From assembly GCA_963724805.1 (NCBI GenBank), contig CAVRWA010000011.1, forward strand, positions 806,001 to 870,000: a stretch of 64,000 nt of DNA, written 5' to 3'. The notes under the pieces were generated by a model that made no database searches, was not told the origin of the DNA, and saw nothing but the letters and a program-made list of their open reading frames with translations. The stretch is from CAVQZA01 sp963724805. Its GTDB lineage: Bacteria > Actinomycetota > Thermoleophilia > Gaiellales > Gaiellaceae. Positions 1 through 8,361 of this stretch are shown here, one piece after another (within the stretch, counting starts at the first letter, position 1; each line of letters begins with the position of its first letter). The position numbers and the translations under genes were made by a program.

Positions 1-275
1 CCGGTGACGCCGACGAGGTCGACGCCGAGCAGCCGGTAGCCGAGCTCGACCTCGCTCCAGACAGGGATCCCGCGCGCCCGCGCGACGCGGACCAGCAGCT
101 GGCCCGCCGGGACGCCCGGGCTCTTCACGAGGACGTCCACGTCGTCGAGCAGGCCGGTGTCGCCGTCGTTCCCGAGCGTCCGATCGGCCCGCACGACCTC
201 CACCCCGCGCCGTTCGAGCAGGTCGGCGGCGCTCTGCCCGGAGCGCGCCATCCCGAGCACGAGCGCGCGGTTCAC
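1..275 (-). CDS. murD: UDP-N-acetylmuramoyl-L-alanine:D-glutamate ligase MurD (N-terminal part)
   Basis: Cytoplasmic ligase that adds D-glutamate to UDP-MurNAc-L-Ala in peptidoglycan precursor synthesis. About 91 codons are visible. They show the N-terminal nucleotide-binding fold (start MNRALVLGMARSGQSA), the MurD-typical KSPGVP turn near residue 50 and VWSEVELGYRLL near residue 75, and the frame is cut by the window edge at the beginning of the GVTG..GKTT ATP loop. The GTG start at 275 overlaps the mraY stop by four bases (GTGA), so it is the next gene of the dcw operon. Confidence 0.93.
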   Translation of the reverse strand, partial: MNRALVLGMARSGQSAADLLERRGVEVVRADRTLGNDGDTGLLDDVDVLVKSPGVPAGQLLVRVARARGIPVWSEVELGYRLLGVDLVGVT

Positions 276-1273
276 GGGCGGAAGTAGTAGCGGTAGTAGA
301 GCGCGAAGCCGGCGGAGCACAGGATCCCGCACAGGATCCAGAAGCGCACCATGATCTTCGTTTCCGACCACGCCTTCATCTCGAAGTGGTGGTGGATCGG
401 CGTCATCAGGAACACGCGGCGACCGTAGTAGCGGAAGCTCACGACCTGGATGATCACCGAGAGCGCCTCGATCAGGAAGATGCCGCCGATCAGGAGGAGC
501 AGGAACTCGGTCTTGGTCATGATCGCGAAGCCTGCGAGCGCGCCGCCGATCGCCATCGAGCCCGTGTCGCCCATGAACACCTCGGCGGGGAAGGCGTTGT
601 ACCAGAGGAAGCCGACCGTGCCGCCGATCAGCGCCGCGGCGAGGATTGCGAGGTCGAGCGGCCGCGGCTCACGATGCGCGGGCGGGCCTGAACGGATGTA
701 GGTGATCACGCTCATCGCCATGAAGGTGAACACCGAGATGATCCCCGTGCCGGCCGCGAGCCCGTCGACGCCGTCCGCGAGATTGACCCCGTTCGCAGCG
801 CCTGCGATCACGAGGAAGAGGAACGGATACCAGGCCCAGCCGAGGTCGACGTGCACGTCGATCACCGGCAGCAGGATCGTGGTCGAGAGCCCTGCGTGGT
901 GCGCACCCCAGCCCACGCCGGCAGTGATCAGGAGCAGGCCCAGCAGCTTCCAGCGCCCGCGCAGCCCGAGCGAGCGGCGGTGCCGCACCTTCAGGAGGTC
1001 GTCCCAGAAGCCGAGACCCGCGCAGGCGACCGTGCAGAACAGGACAGTGGCCCCGGCAATCGTGTACTCCGACAGGAGCAGGAAGGCGACCGCCATCGAG
1101 CCGACCATCAGGAGGCCGCCCATCACGGGCGTCCCCTGCTTTGCCGCATGCCGCGGCCCCTCCTCGCGGATCTGCTGGCCGAACTCGTTCCGACGAAGGA
1201 ACTCGATCAGCTTCGGGCCGAGCGCGATCGAGATCACGAGGGCGACGATGCCCGCGATAAGGACTCGAACCAT
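272..1273 (-). CDS. mraY: Phospho-N-acetylmuramoyl-pentapeptide transferase MraY
   Basis: Integral membrane enzyme that transfers phospho-MurNAc-pentapeptide from UDP to undecaprenyl phosphate, forming lipid I. The 333 residues match the family length and carry its landmarks: GTPVMGG near residue 47, the NGVNLADGVDGLAAG magnesium/substrate loop near 160, MGDTGSMAIGG near 235, and TPIHHHFE near 290. About ten hydrophobic segments are visible. Start ATG at 1273 overlaps the murF stop (TAATG), in line with translational coupling. Confidence 0.97.
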   Translation of the reverse strand: MVRVLIAGIVALVISIALGPKLIEFLRRNEFGQQIREEGPRHAAKQGTPVMGGLLMVGSMAVAFLLLSEYTIAGATVLFCTVACAGLGFWDDLLKVRHRRSLGLRGRWKLLGLLLITAGVGWGAHHAGLSTTILLPVIDVHVDLGWAWYPFLFLVIAGAANGVNLADGVDGLAAGTGIISVFTFMAMSVITYIRSGPPAHREPRPLDLAILAAALIGGTVGFLWYNAFPAEVFMGDTGSMAIGGALAGFAIMTKTEFLLLLIGGIFLIEALSVIIQVVSFRYYGRRVFLMTPIHHHFEMKAWSETKIMVRFWILCGILCSAGFALYYRYYFRP

Positions 1274-2514
1274 TACGCGGGCAGGTTCGCCAGGTTGTCG
1301 GCGATGCCTTCCAGGGCGAGCGCACGGGCACCCTTCACGAGCACGCAGTCGCCCGGCTCGAAGAGGTCGCGGAGGAGCCCGGCCGCCTGGTCGGCGCCCG
1401 CGACCCAGCTGCCGCCGTACGCCTGGGCCTGCGGCCCGACGGCGACGACGACGTCGATCCCGATCTCCTCGACGGCGCGGGCGACCTCGCGGTGACCCTC
1501 TTCCGAGTAGTCACCGAGCTCGGCCATCTCGCCGAGGACGGCGACCGTCCGGCGGCCGGCCGCGCGCTCGCGAAGGTGCTCGAGCGCCGCGCGCATCGAG
1601 ACCGGGTTCGCGTTCCACGCATCGTTGATCAGGAGGCCGCCGCCCGGGAGCGGCAGCTCCTGGTTGCGCCATTCGGAGAAGGCGATCGCCGAGGCGCCCT
1701 CGCCCGCCCGTTCGAGAGGCAGTCCGAGCGCGCGGTATGCGGCCAGCGCGTAGACCGCGTTCTCGGCGAGGTGACGCATCGTGAAGTTGACCTCGATCGC
1801 GCCGAGCGAGGTGGTGACCAGTGCGCCGTCGCCCCGCAGCTCGAAGCCCTCGAGGCGCACGTCCTCGCCGACTCGAACGAGATCGAGGTCATCACGGCTC
1901 ACCCGAAAGTCGGCGGGCACGATCGCGGTTCCCCCGGGCGGCAGCGCCTCCAGCAGCTCGCTCTTTGCTCGGCGGACGCCCTCGAACGTGCCGACCTTCT
2001 CGAGGTGAACGGGGCCGATCGAAGTGATCACGCCGATCTGCGGCCGCGAGAACGAACAGAGCCACTCGATCTGACCGAAGCCGCGCATCGCCAGCTCGAG
2101 CACGCACACCTCGGTGTCCGGCTCGACGCGGCACAGCGTGAGCGGGACGCCGATCTCGTTGTTGTAGCTCGACTCGGCCGCGACGGTGCGAGCGTGCGGG
2201 CGGCAGAGTGCGGCGAGGATGTCCTTGGTCGTCGTCTTTCCCATCGAGCCCGTGATCGCCACGAACTGCGCCCCGCTCCGGTCGCGCACGAGACCGCCGA
2301 TCCGCGCAAGCGCGGCGTGAGCGTCCTGGGGGACGAGGGTGGCCGCGGCGCCGTTCGCGCGGGCGTCGTCGAGGAAGGCCGAGCCGGCGCCTACTGCGAC
2401 GAAGAGGTCACCACGAGCGATGCGGCGCGAATCGACCTGGACCCCCGTGACCTCGTCCACGTCGGTCTCGAGCGCGCCGAGCTCCGCGAGCTCGGCCGCC
2501 GGCAGCGCGATCAC
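1273..2514 (-). CDS. murF: UDP-N-acetylmuramoyl-tripeptide:D-alanyl-D-alanine ligase MurF
   Basis: ATP-dependent Mur ligase that adds D-Ala-D-Ala to the UDP-MurNAc tripeptide in the cytoplasm. The 413 residues begin with a short MurF N-terminal domain containing DSRRIARGDLFVAVG. The ATP loop near residue 90 reads GSMGKTTTK, with Met where MurF normally has Asn (GSNGKTTTK). SYNNEIGVPLTL follows near residue 118, and NDAWNANPVSM near 300 marks the C-terminal domain. The start is GTG at 2514 and overlaps the murE stop by four bases. Confidence 0.95.
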   Translation of the reverse strand: MIALPAAELAELGALETDVDEVTGVQVDSRRIARGDLFVAVGAGSAFLDDARANGAAATLVPQDAHAALARIGGLVRDRSGAQFVAITGSMGKTTTKDILAALCRPHARTVAAESSYNNEIGVPLTLCRVEPDTEVCVLELAMRGFGQIEWLCSFSRPQIGVITSIGPVHLEKVGTFEGVRRAKSELLEALPPGGTAIVPADFRVSRDDLDLVRVGEDVRLEGFELRGDGALVTTSLGAIEVNFTMRHLAENAVYALAAYRALGLPLERAGEGASAIAFSEWRNQELPLPGGGLLINDAWNANPVSMRAALEHLRERAAGRRTVAVLGEMAELGDYSEEGHREVARAVEEIGIDVVVAVGPQAQAYGGSWVAGADQAAGLLRDLFEPGDCVLVKGARALALEGIADNLANLPA

Positions 2515-3944
2515 GCGGCGGCTCCGAGCCGGCGGAGTGCCTCGCGCGCGACCTCCCTGTCGTCGAACGGGATCTTGCGGTCGGCGAGCTCCTGCCCCTG
2601 CTCGTGGCCCTTGCCGGCGATGAGGACGACGTCGCCCTCGTCCGCGAGCTCGATCGCGAGGCCGATCGCGGCGGCGCGGTCAGGCTCGACGTCGGCTCCG
2701 AGCGCTCCACCGAGGATCTCCTCGATGATCGCGAGGGGATCCTCGCTGCGCGGGTTGTCGGAGGTCACGATCACCCGGTCTGCGAGCGTGACGGCGGCCC
2801 GGCCCATCAGCGGCCGCTTGCCACGGTCGCGGTCGCCGCCGCAGCCGAAAACGCAGACCACGCGGCCCGAGGCGAGGTCGCGCGCGCTCCTGAGCACGTT
2901 CTCGAGCGCCTCGGGGGTGTGCGCGTAGTCGACGATCACCGCGAAGGGCTGTCCCTCGTCGACGGCCTCGAACCGGCCCGGGACGCCGCGGAGCGAGGCG
3001 ATCCCCCGCGCGACGGCGTCGTCCTCGAGTCCCAGGAGACGGGCGGCGGCGATCGTGCCGAGCACGTTCTCGACGTTGAAGCGCCCGCGCAAGGCTGTCG
3101 TGACGTCGAGACCTCCCGCGCGGAACCGTGCGCCCGCGGAGGTCAACTCGAGCTCCTCGGGCCGGATGTCCGCATCGGCTGCGAAGCCGAAGGTCAGGAG
3201 CGCGCCGCCGTCGGCGCGCACCTCGTCGGCCAGGCGCCGGCCCCACGGCCCGCTGACGTTCACCGCCGCCGGCCACGCCTCGAAGAGACGCCGCTTCGAC
3301 GCGTAGTACTCCTCCATCGTGCCGTGGAAGTCGAGGTGGTCCTGGCTCAGGTTCGTGAACACGAGCGCCGCGAAGCGCGTGCCGTCGAGCCGGCCGAGCG
3401 CAGAGGCGTGCGAGGACGCCTCGATCGCGCAGCTCCGGTCGCCGGAGTCGAGCATCTCGCGGAAGGTGCGCTGCAGATCGATCGCCTCCGGCGTCGTCCG
3501 CTGCACCGCGCGCCGCTCGCCGCCGACGCGGCACTCGATCGTCCCGAGGAGGCCCGGCCGGCGGCCCGCCGCCGCGAGCACCGCGAAGAGGAGGAACGCA
3601 GTCGTCGTCTTCCCGTTCGTGCCGGTCACCCCGGCGACGTCGAGCTCGGCGGTCGGGTCGCCGTAGAAGACGACGGCCGCCCGCGGCATCGCGGCGCGCG
3701 CGTCGGCGACGACGAGCTGCGGGACGGGCAGGTCGAGCGGGCGCTCGACCACGAGCGCCTCGGCTCCGTTCGCGACGGCCTCGGCGGCGAACTCGTGACC
3801 GTCCGCCTGCGCCCCACGGACGCAGAAGAAGAGCGTACCGGGCTCCACGAGGCGGGCGTCGTAGGCGAGCTCGCGCACGTCGGCGGCCGCCGGATTGACG
3901 ACCTCGACCGGGCCGAGCGCTTGGGCCAGGCGCTCCAGTTCCAT
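2511..3944 (-). CDS. murE: UDP-N-acetylmuramoyl-tripeptide synthetase MurE (meso-diaminopimelate type)
   Basis: Adds the third peptide residue to UDP-MurNAc-L-Ala-D-Glu. Domains in order: substrate-binding N-terminus, ATP loop GVTGTNGKTTTAF near residue 107, the TTPEAIDLQ and EASSHA motifs, LSQDHLDFHG near 195, and a C-terminal domain with DNPRSEDP near 390. DNPR is the signature of enzymes that use meso-diaminopimelate, so the wall is probably DAP-type. An in-frame ATG exists at 4004, but 3944 is preferred: it begins the conserved protein and has a TAGGCT -10 element seven bases upstream. A 149-base gap to ftsI suggests a separate promoter inside the dcw cluster. Confidence 0.95.
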   Translation of the reverse strand: MELERLAQALGPVEVVNPAAADVRELAYDARLVEPGTLFFCVRGAQADGHEFAAEAVANGAEALVVERPLDLPVPQLVVADARAAMPRAAVVFYGDPTAELDVAGVTGTNGKTTTAFLLFAVLAAAGRRPGLLGTIECRVGGERRAVQRTTPEAIDLQRTFREMLDSGDRSCAIEASSHASALGRLDGTRFAALVFTNLSQDHLDFHGTMEEYYASKRRLFEAWPAAVNVSGPWGRRLADEVRADGGALLTFGFAADADIRPEELELTSAGARFRAGGLDVTTALRGRFNVENVLGTIAAARLLGLEDDAVARGIASLRGVPGRFEAVDEGQPFAVIVDYAHTPEALENVLRSARDLASGRVVCVFGCGGDRDRGKRPLMGRAAVTLADRVIVTSDNPRSEDPLAIIEEILGGALGADVEPDRAAAIGLAIELADEGDVVLIAGKGHEQGQELADRKIPFDDREVAREALRRLGAAA

Positions 3945-3951
3945 CGAATCC

Positions 3952-3957
3952 AGCCTA
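3952..3957 (-). promoter_or_regulatory. -10 element of a murE promoter (leaderless)
   Basis: TAGGCT on the minus strand ends seven bases before the murE ATG and there is no ribosome-binding site in between. It supports an internal dcw promoter and the 3944 start. Confidence 0.5.
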
Positions 3958-4093
3958 CCCCGACGCGCCGACGAGACTGCCGAATACCCGTGCAAGATCG
4001 GCACTCTCTCGACACAAACGCGTGCGCATTTCGCCCCTACACTCTCTCCCCCCGTGGGTGGGTGGGGGTTTGGGATGGGTCCGCCCAGCGGCC

Positions 4094-5773
4094 CTACTTC
4101 GGCGTAGTCGGCCCGTCCGGCGGCACTTCGAGGTACTGCATGTCGAACTGTGCGATCTGCGAGAACGCCGGAGCGGCGACGACTCCGCCCCAGATCGCGC
4201 CGTGCGGCTCGTCCACCATCACGAGGATCACGAGCTTCGGCCTCGACGCCGGCACCATGCCCACGAACGACGCCACGTATCGCGAGGACGAGTATCCGCC
4301 CTTGCCGTCGGGTTTCTGGGCAGTGCCCGTCTTGCCCGCAACCGTGTAACCGGGAACGGCGGCGAGGGTACCGGTACCCTCAGAGACAACGTCCTCGAGC
4401 ATCGTCTTCAGCTCGGCGGAAACTGCCGGTGTGACGAGGCGCCGCCTCTTCGCCGCCGGTCGTGCTCTACCCGAGACGTGGTCGACGAGGTGCGGCTGTA
4501 CCCAGACGCCCCGGTTCGCCATCGACCCGTAGACGGATGCCATCTGGATCGGCGTCACGCCGATGCCCTGACCGATCGGGACGTTGCCGATCGTCGAGCC
4601 CGACCACTGGTCGACCGGGAGCACGATCCCCTGGCTCTCGCCCGGGAAGTCGATCCCGGTCGGGCTGCCGAAGCCGAACCGCGTGACCCACGACGCGAGC
4701 CGCTCCCTCCCGAGCTTCTCGGCGAGCGTGATCGCACCGACGTTCGACGAGTGGGAGAGGATCTGCGCGACGGTCAGCCGCTCCGTGCCGCGCCTCTCGG
4801 CGTCGTGGATGGTCCGGTCGGCGACGCGGATCGAGTACGGCAGCGTGAAGGCGGTGCTCGGCGACACGAGCCTGTCCGACAGCACCCCCGCCACCGTGAC
4901 GAGCTTGAAGGTCGAGCCGGGCTCGTAGACGTCGAGCACGGCGTGGTTCGCCTGCATCCGGGCCGGCACGCTCGCGAAGCGGTTCGCGTCGTAGCCCGGC
5001 TGCACCGCCATCGCGAGCACCGCGCCGGTGTGCGGGTTGAGCACGATCGCCGTCCCGCTCTTTGCACCCCACTGGCGCACCGTCTGACGCAGGACCAGCT
5101 CCGCGTTGGCCTGGATCGTGTGGTCGATCGTGAGGAAGACGTTGTGGCCCTCGCGCTCGGGCGTCTGGCTCACGACGTCGATCGCACGTCCGAATGGGTC
5201 CTTCACGATTGTCTCTTCGCCGGCGGACCCGGAGAGCGTCTTGTCGAGCTGGAGCTCGAGCCCGGCGAGGCCGTGGTTGTCCACCCCCGCGAAGCCGAGC
5301 ACCTGCGACGCGACGGTGCCCTGCGGGTACGTGCGCCGCTCCTCGGGGTAGAAGCCGAGACCGCTGATCCCCTTTTTCGCGAGCGCCGTGGCTTTCGCAG
5401 GATCCGCCTTGCGCGCGATGTAGACGAACCCGCGGGAACGATCCGCCAGCTCCCGGTAGAGCGTCGCAGGCGCGATTCCGAGCGCACGCCCCGCGGCGAG
5501 CGCCACAGAGTGTGGATCCTTGATCTGCCGCGGATCGGCGTAGACGGTCGTGTCCTGCTCGCCGATCGCGAGCTGGACGCCCGTGCGGTCGTAGATCGTC
5601 CCTCGCCCGGCGGGAATCACGACGGTCTCCCGGTGCTGTGACGCCGCCATGCGCGACAGCGAGGCCGCCTGCACCCCCTGAAGCCAGACCGCGCGTGCCA
5701 GCGTCCCCGCGAAGGCGAGGACGAGAAAGGCCAGGAGCAGGCGGATCCGGCGGTTGACTTGCCTCCGACTCAC
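4094..5773 (-). CDS. ftsI: Penicillin-binding protein 2 / septal transpeptidase FtsI
   Basis: Class B penicillin-binding protein that crosslinks septal peptidoglycan. It has 559 residues. An N-terminal membrane anchor (LLLAFLVLAFAGTLA, residues 12-26) is followed by the dimerisation domain with RGTIYDRTG, then the transpeptidase domain with the active-site tetrad STFK (in PGSTFK, near 290), SSN (near 345) and KTGT (near 480). The start is GTG at 5773, overlapping the ftsL stop by four bases. No PASTA domains are seen at the C-terminus. Position after ftsL fits FtsI rather than an elongation-specific PBP. Confidence 0.95.
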   Translation of the reverse strand: MSRRQVNRRIRLLLAFLVLAFAGTLARAVWLQGVQAASLSRMAASQHRETVVIPAGRGTIYDRTGVQLAIGEQDTTVYADPRQIKDPHSVALAAGRALGIAPATLYRELADRSRGFVYIARKADPAKATALAKKGISGLGFYPEERRTYPQGTVASQVLGFAGVDNHGLAGLELQLDKTLSGSAGEETIVKDPFGRAIDVVSQTPEREGHNVFLTIDHTIQANAELVLRQTVRQWGAKSGTAIVLNPHTGAVLAMAVQPGYDANRFASVPARMQANHAVLDVYEPGSTFKLVTVAGVLSDRLVSPSTAFTLPYSIRVADRTIHDAERRGTERLTVAQILSHSSNVGAITLAEKLGRERLASWVTRFGFGSPTGIDFPGESQGIVLPVDQWSGSTIGNVPIGQGIGVTPIQMASVYGSMANRGVWVQPHLVDHVSGRARPAAKRRRLVTPAVSAELKTMLEDVVSEGTGTLAAVPGYTVAGKTGTAQKPDGKGGYSSSRYVASFVGMVPASRPKLVILVMVDEPHGAIWGGVVAAPAFSQIAQFDMQYLEVPPDGPTTPK

Positions 5774-6147
5774 CGTGCGCGCGGGCCGAGCTCCACGTAG
5801 GTGGTCTGGGCCGACGGCGCGGGGACGTAGCCGAGCCGCGCCCGGGCGAGCGCCTGGATCTTCGGCGCGGCTGCGGCGCTCGAGAGCTGTGCCGCCAGCG
5901 CGTCGTTCTGCGCAGTCAGGCTCGCGCGCTCGCGGCCGAGGCGGTCGAGGCCCATGTTGAGACGAAGCACGGCCACGTTCATCGCGACGACCCCCGCGAG
6001 CAGGGCGCCGAGGATGACGATCCAGACGATCCCGCCGGCGACGCGGCGCTGCTTGACGGCCGGACGCGGCCGCGGCTGTGACTGCGCCCGGGGGCGTGCC
6101 CGGACTGCCGCTTCCTCGTTGCGCGCCGCGCTGGACCAGGCGGCCAT
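5770..6147 (-). CDS. ftsL: FtsL-like septum formation initiator
   Basis: Small bitopic protein of 125 residues. It has a basic, Arg/Pro/Gln-rich cytoplasmic N-terminus, one membrane segment near residues 36-57 (GIVWIVILGALLAGVVAMNV) and a short extracytoplasmic coiled coil (LRLNMGLDRLGRERASLTAQ region). This architecture and its place between rsmH and ftsI identify it as FtsL, although sequence conservation in this family is low. Start 6147 was chosen because the longer frame would run into rsmH; it lies three bases after the rsmH stop. Confidence 0.8.
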   Translation of the reverse strand: MAAWSSAARNEEAAVRARPRAQSQPRPRPAVKQRRVAGGIVWIVILGALLAGVVAMNVAVLRLNMGLDRLGRERASLTAQNDALAAQLSSAAAAPKIQALARARLGYVPAPSAQTTYVELGPRAR

Positions 6148-6149
6148 GG

Positions 6150-7109
6150 CTATGCCTTCACCGCCGCGCGCAGGCGCGCAGAGGCGGCGCGGGGGTTTGC
6201 TGCGACCTCGTCGGCGGACGGACGCACCGGACGCCGCTGGAGCGCACGCAGCACGGGCTCGTTCCCGCAGACGCACACGGGGAAGTCCGGCGGGCAGATG
6301 CACCCGCGCTCGCCGTCGCGCATGAATGTCTTCACGGTCCGGTCCTCGAGCGAGTGGAAGCTGATCACAGCGAGGCGGCCGCCCGGCCGCAGCATCTCGA
6401 GAGCGGCCGGCAACGCCTCCTCGAGCGAGCGCAACTCGTCGTTGACGGCGATCCGCAGCGCCTGGAAGACGCGCTTGGCCGGATGTCCCTCGCCGAATCG
6501 GGCGGGAGCCGGGATCGCGGCCCGGATCGTGTCGACGAGGTCGCCCGTCCGCTCGAACGGACGCTCGCGGCGCCTGCGCACGATCGCGCGGGCGATCTGC
6601 TTTGCGTAGCGCTCCTCGCCGTAGCGATGGAAGATCGTCTGGAGCTCGCGCTCGTCGAGCTCGTTCACGAGCTCGCGTGCGGAGACCTCGGCGGAGGGAT
6701 CCATGCGCATGTCGAGCGGCGCGTCGGCCGCGTACGAGAAGCCGCGCTCGGGCCGGTCGAGCTGCATGCTCGAGACGCCGAGATCGAGCAGAATCGCGTC
6801 CGCCTCCACCCCGTTCGAGGCGAGCTGCTGCAGGACGGTCGCGAAGTTGCCGCGCAGCAGGCGCGTCTGGATCCCGCCCGCTGTGCTGCGGAACCGCTCG
6901 TAGTACGGCTTGACCGAGGGGTCCTGGTCGATCGCAATGAAGCGGCCCGAGCCCTGGAGGTCGACCCCGAGCAGCCGTGCGTGGCCGCCCGCGCCGAACG
7001 TCGCGTCGACGACCGTCTCGCCCGGGCGCACGGCGAGCGCCTCGCGCACCTCCTCGGCGAGAACCGGGACGTGATCAGTCGCGTTTGGCTGCAAGACGTT
7101 CGGCAACAT
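6150..7109 (-). CDS. rsmH: 16S rRNA (cytosine-1402-N4)-methyltransferase RsmH
   Basis: SAM-dependent methyltransferase acting on C1402 of 16S rRNA. It has 319 residues, typical length. HVPVLAEEV near residue 13 and the SAM-binding DATFGAGGHARLL near 35 are family signatures, with DLGVSSMQLD near 125 and VISFHSLEDRTVK near 275. The start ATG at 7109 lies inside the end of mraZ (35-base overlap) and has a GAAGGGAG ribosome-binding site. Confidence 0.96.
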   Translation of the reverse strand: MLPNVLQPNATDHVPVLAEEVREALAVRPGETVVDATFGAGGHARLLGVDLQGSGRFIAIDQDPSVKPYYERFRSTAGGIQTRLLRGNFATVLQQLASNGVEADAILLDLGVSSMQLDRPERGFSYAADAPLDMRMDPSAEVSARELVNELDERELQTIFHRYGEERYAKQIARAIVRRRRERPFERTGDLVDTIRAAIPAPARFGEGHPAKRVFQALRIAVNDELRSLEEALPAALEMLRPGGRLAVISFHSLEDRTVKTFMRDGERGCICPPDFPVCVCGNEPVLRALQRRPVRPSADEVAANPRAASARLRAAVKA

Positions 7110-7509
7110 GCTCTGCGCTCCCTTCGACCTCTTTGAGCTGTTCGCGCCAGGTCGTGCGGTCCCAGATCTCGAGGTGGTCGTAAACGCCTGCGACGACGAC
7201 CTCCCTGCCGAGCTTGGCGCTCTCGCCGAGCGCGGCCGGGATCATCACCCTGCCCTGCTTGTCGAGCTCCGCCTCGATCGCGGCGGAGAAGAAGTGGCGG
7301 GCCATCAGACGCCCCTCGTGGCTGAGCGGATCCAGCGTGCGGAGCTGCGTGTCGACGAGCTGCTTCCAGTCGCCGCGCGTGAAGGCATAGAGACAGCCGT
7401 CGAGCCCGCGCGTGACGACGATCCCGTCCGCGAACGCCTGCCGGAACTTGGCCGGCAAGGTGAGGCGGTTCTTGTCGTCGATCGTGTGCTCGTACTCGCC
7501 GAGGAGCAT
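7075..7509 (-). CDS. mraZ: Transcriptional regulator MraZ
   Basis: DNA-binding repressor at the head of dcw operons. The 144 residues contain two SpoVT-AbrB-like MraZ repeats: LLGEYEHTIDDKNRLTLPAKFR at the start (shown here as family signature, residues 2-23) and VMIPAALGESAKLGREVVVAG near residue 90. Start 7509 matches the universal MLLGEY N-terminus, with AAGG upstream. Four regularly spaced boxes lie over its promoter, so autoregulation is likely. Confidence 0.95.
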   Translation of the reverse strand: MLLGEYEHTIDDKNRLTLPAKFRQAFADGIVVTRGLDGCLYAFTRGDWKQLVDTQLRTLDPLSHEGRLMARHFFSAAIEAELDKQGRVMIPAALGESAKLGREVVVAGVYDHLEIWDRTTWREQLKEVEGSAEHVAERLAAKRD

Positions 7510-7530
7510 CCGGGGGCGCCTTTCTCGATC

Positions 7531-7572
7531 TCCACTTTGCCCCACTGTAGTCCACTATCCCCCACAACGCAA
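7531..7572 (-). promoter_or_regulatory. mraZ promoter with four MraZ operator boxes
   Basis: On the minus strand GTGG[G/A] occurs four times at an exact 10-base period (plus-strand positions 7531, 7541, 7551 and 7561). MraZ of E. coli and mollicutes binds TGGG-type direct repeats with five-base spacers, the same geometry. The boxes cover a promoter: -35 TTGCGT at 7567-7572, a 17-base spacer and -10 TACAGT at 7544-7549. Repression by occlusion is inferred. Confidence 0.85.
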
Positions 7573-7599
7573 CCCCCGCACCCCAACCTCGTCCTCGGG

Positions 7600-7605
7600 C
7601 ATCCT
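7600..7605 (+). promoter_or_regulatory. -10 element, leaderless start of the 7612 methyltransferase
   Basis: CATCCT followed by GAGCGC and the ATG at 7612, a six-base gap with no Shine-Dalgarno sequence. The same arrangement (CATCCTGAGC..ATG) precedes the response regulator at 26548. Confidence 0.45.
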
Positions 7606-7611
7606 GAGCGC

Positions 7612-8361
7612 ATGGACGAGCGCGTGAAGCGGGCTCAGAGCTTCGACCGCGTGGCCGAGGAGTACGAGCGCGGCAGGCCGGGCTATCCGGACGTCGTTCT
7701 CGACCTCCTCCCCGTCGACGACACGGCGACCGTGCTCGACCTCGCGGCAGGGACGGGCAAGCTCACCCGCGTGCTCGCACGCCGCTACCGGCGCGTGATC
7801 GCCGTGGAGCCGCTCGACGGGATGCGGGCGCTCATCACGCGCGAGGCGCCGGCAGCCGAGGCGCTCGACGGGCGCGCGGAGGCGATCCCGCTCGCGGATG
7901 CGGAGGTCGACGCCGTGTTCGTAGCACAGGCGATCCACTGGTTCGCGAACGACGTCGCCGTCGCCGAGATTGCGCGGGTGCTCCGGCCCGGCGGCGTCCT
8001 CGCTGTGGTTCGCAACGAAGTCGACGACGACGCTCCCTCGCCTCTCCCGGACTCGTACCGCGACCGACTCAGAGTGGTGTTCGAGGACGTGACCGAGTCA
8101 CCCACCGACTGGCGCGAAGCCGTCGCGCGCGGCCCGTTCGGCGAGCTCTCGGTCGCGAGCGTCGGGCACGAGCAGGTGTCCGACCGGCAGGGCGTGCTTG
8201 CGTTCGCGCTCTCGCTGAGCGTAATCGCGCACAGGCCCGACGCAGAGCGGCAGCGGGTGATGGACGAGCTCGGATCCGCGTTACCCGAGGGCGAGTACCG
8301 CTTCCGGATGCGGACCGACGTGAGCTGGGCGGTCCGTCACACCTCGGCGCCCGTGAGCTGA
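7612..8361 (+). CDS. Class I SAM-dependent methyltransferase
   Basis: Methyltransferase of the UbiE/type-11 kind, 249 residues; substrate unknown. SAM-binding motif I VLDLAAGTGKLT is near residue 43, the acidic end of strand 2 (VIAVEPLDGM) near 65, and motif IV AVFVAQAIHWF near 103. The FDRVAEEYERGRPGYP start is typical of a subfamily acting on small molecules. It is divergent from mraZ and its 3' end overlaps the convergent kinase gene by 25 bases. No functional link to dcw is evident, though the MraZ boxes lie close to its promoter. Confidence 0.85.
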   Translation: MDERVKRAQSFDRVAEEYERGRPGYPDVVLDLLPVDDTATVLDLAAGTGKLTRVLARRYRRVIAVEPLDGMRALITREAPAAEALDGRAEAIPLADAEVDAVFVAQAIHWFANDVAVAEIARVLRPGGVLAVVRNEVDDDAPSPLPDSYRDRLRVVFEDVTESPTDWREAVARGPFGELSVASVGHEQVSDRQGVLAFALSLSVIAHRPDAERQRVMDELGSALPEGEYRFRMRTDVSWAVRHTSAPVS

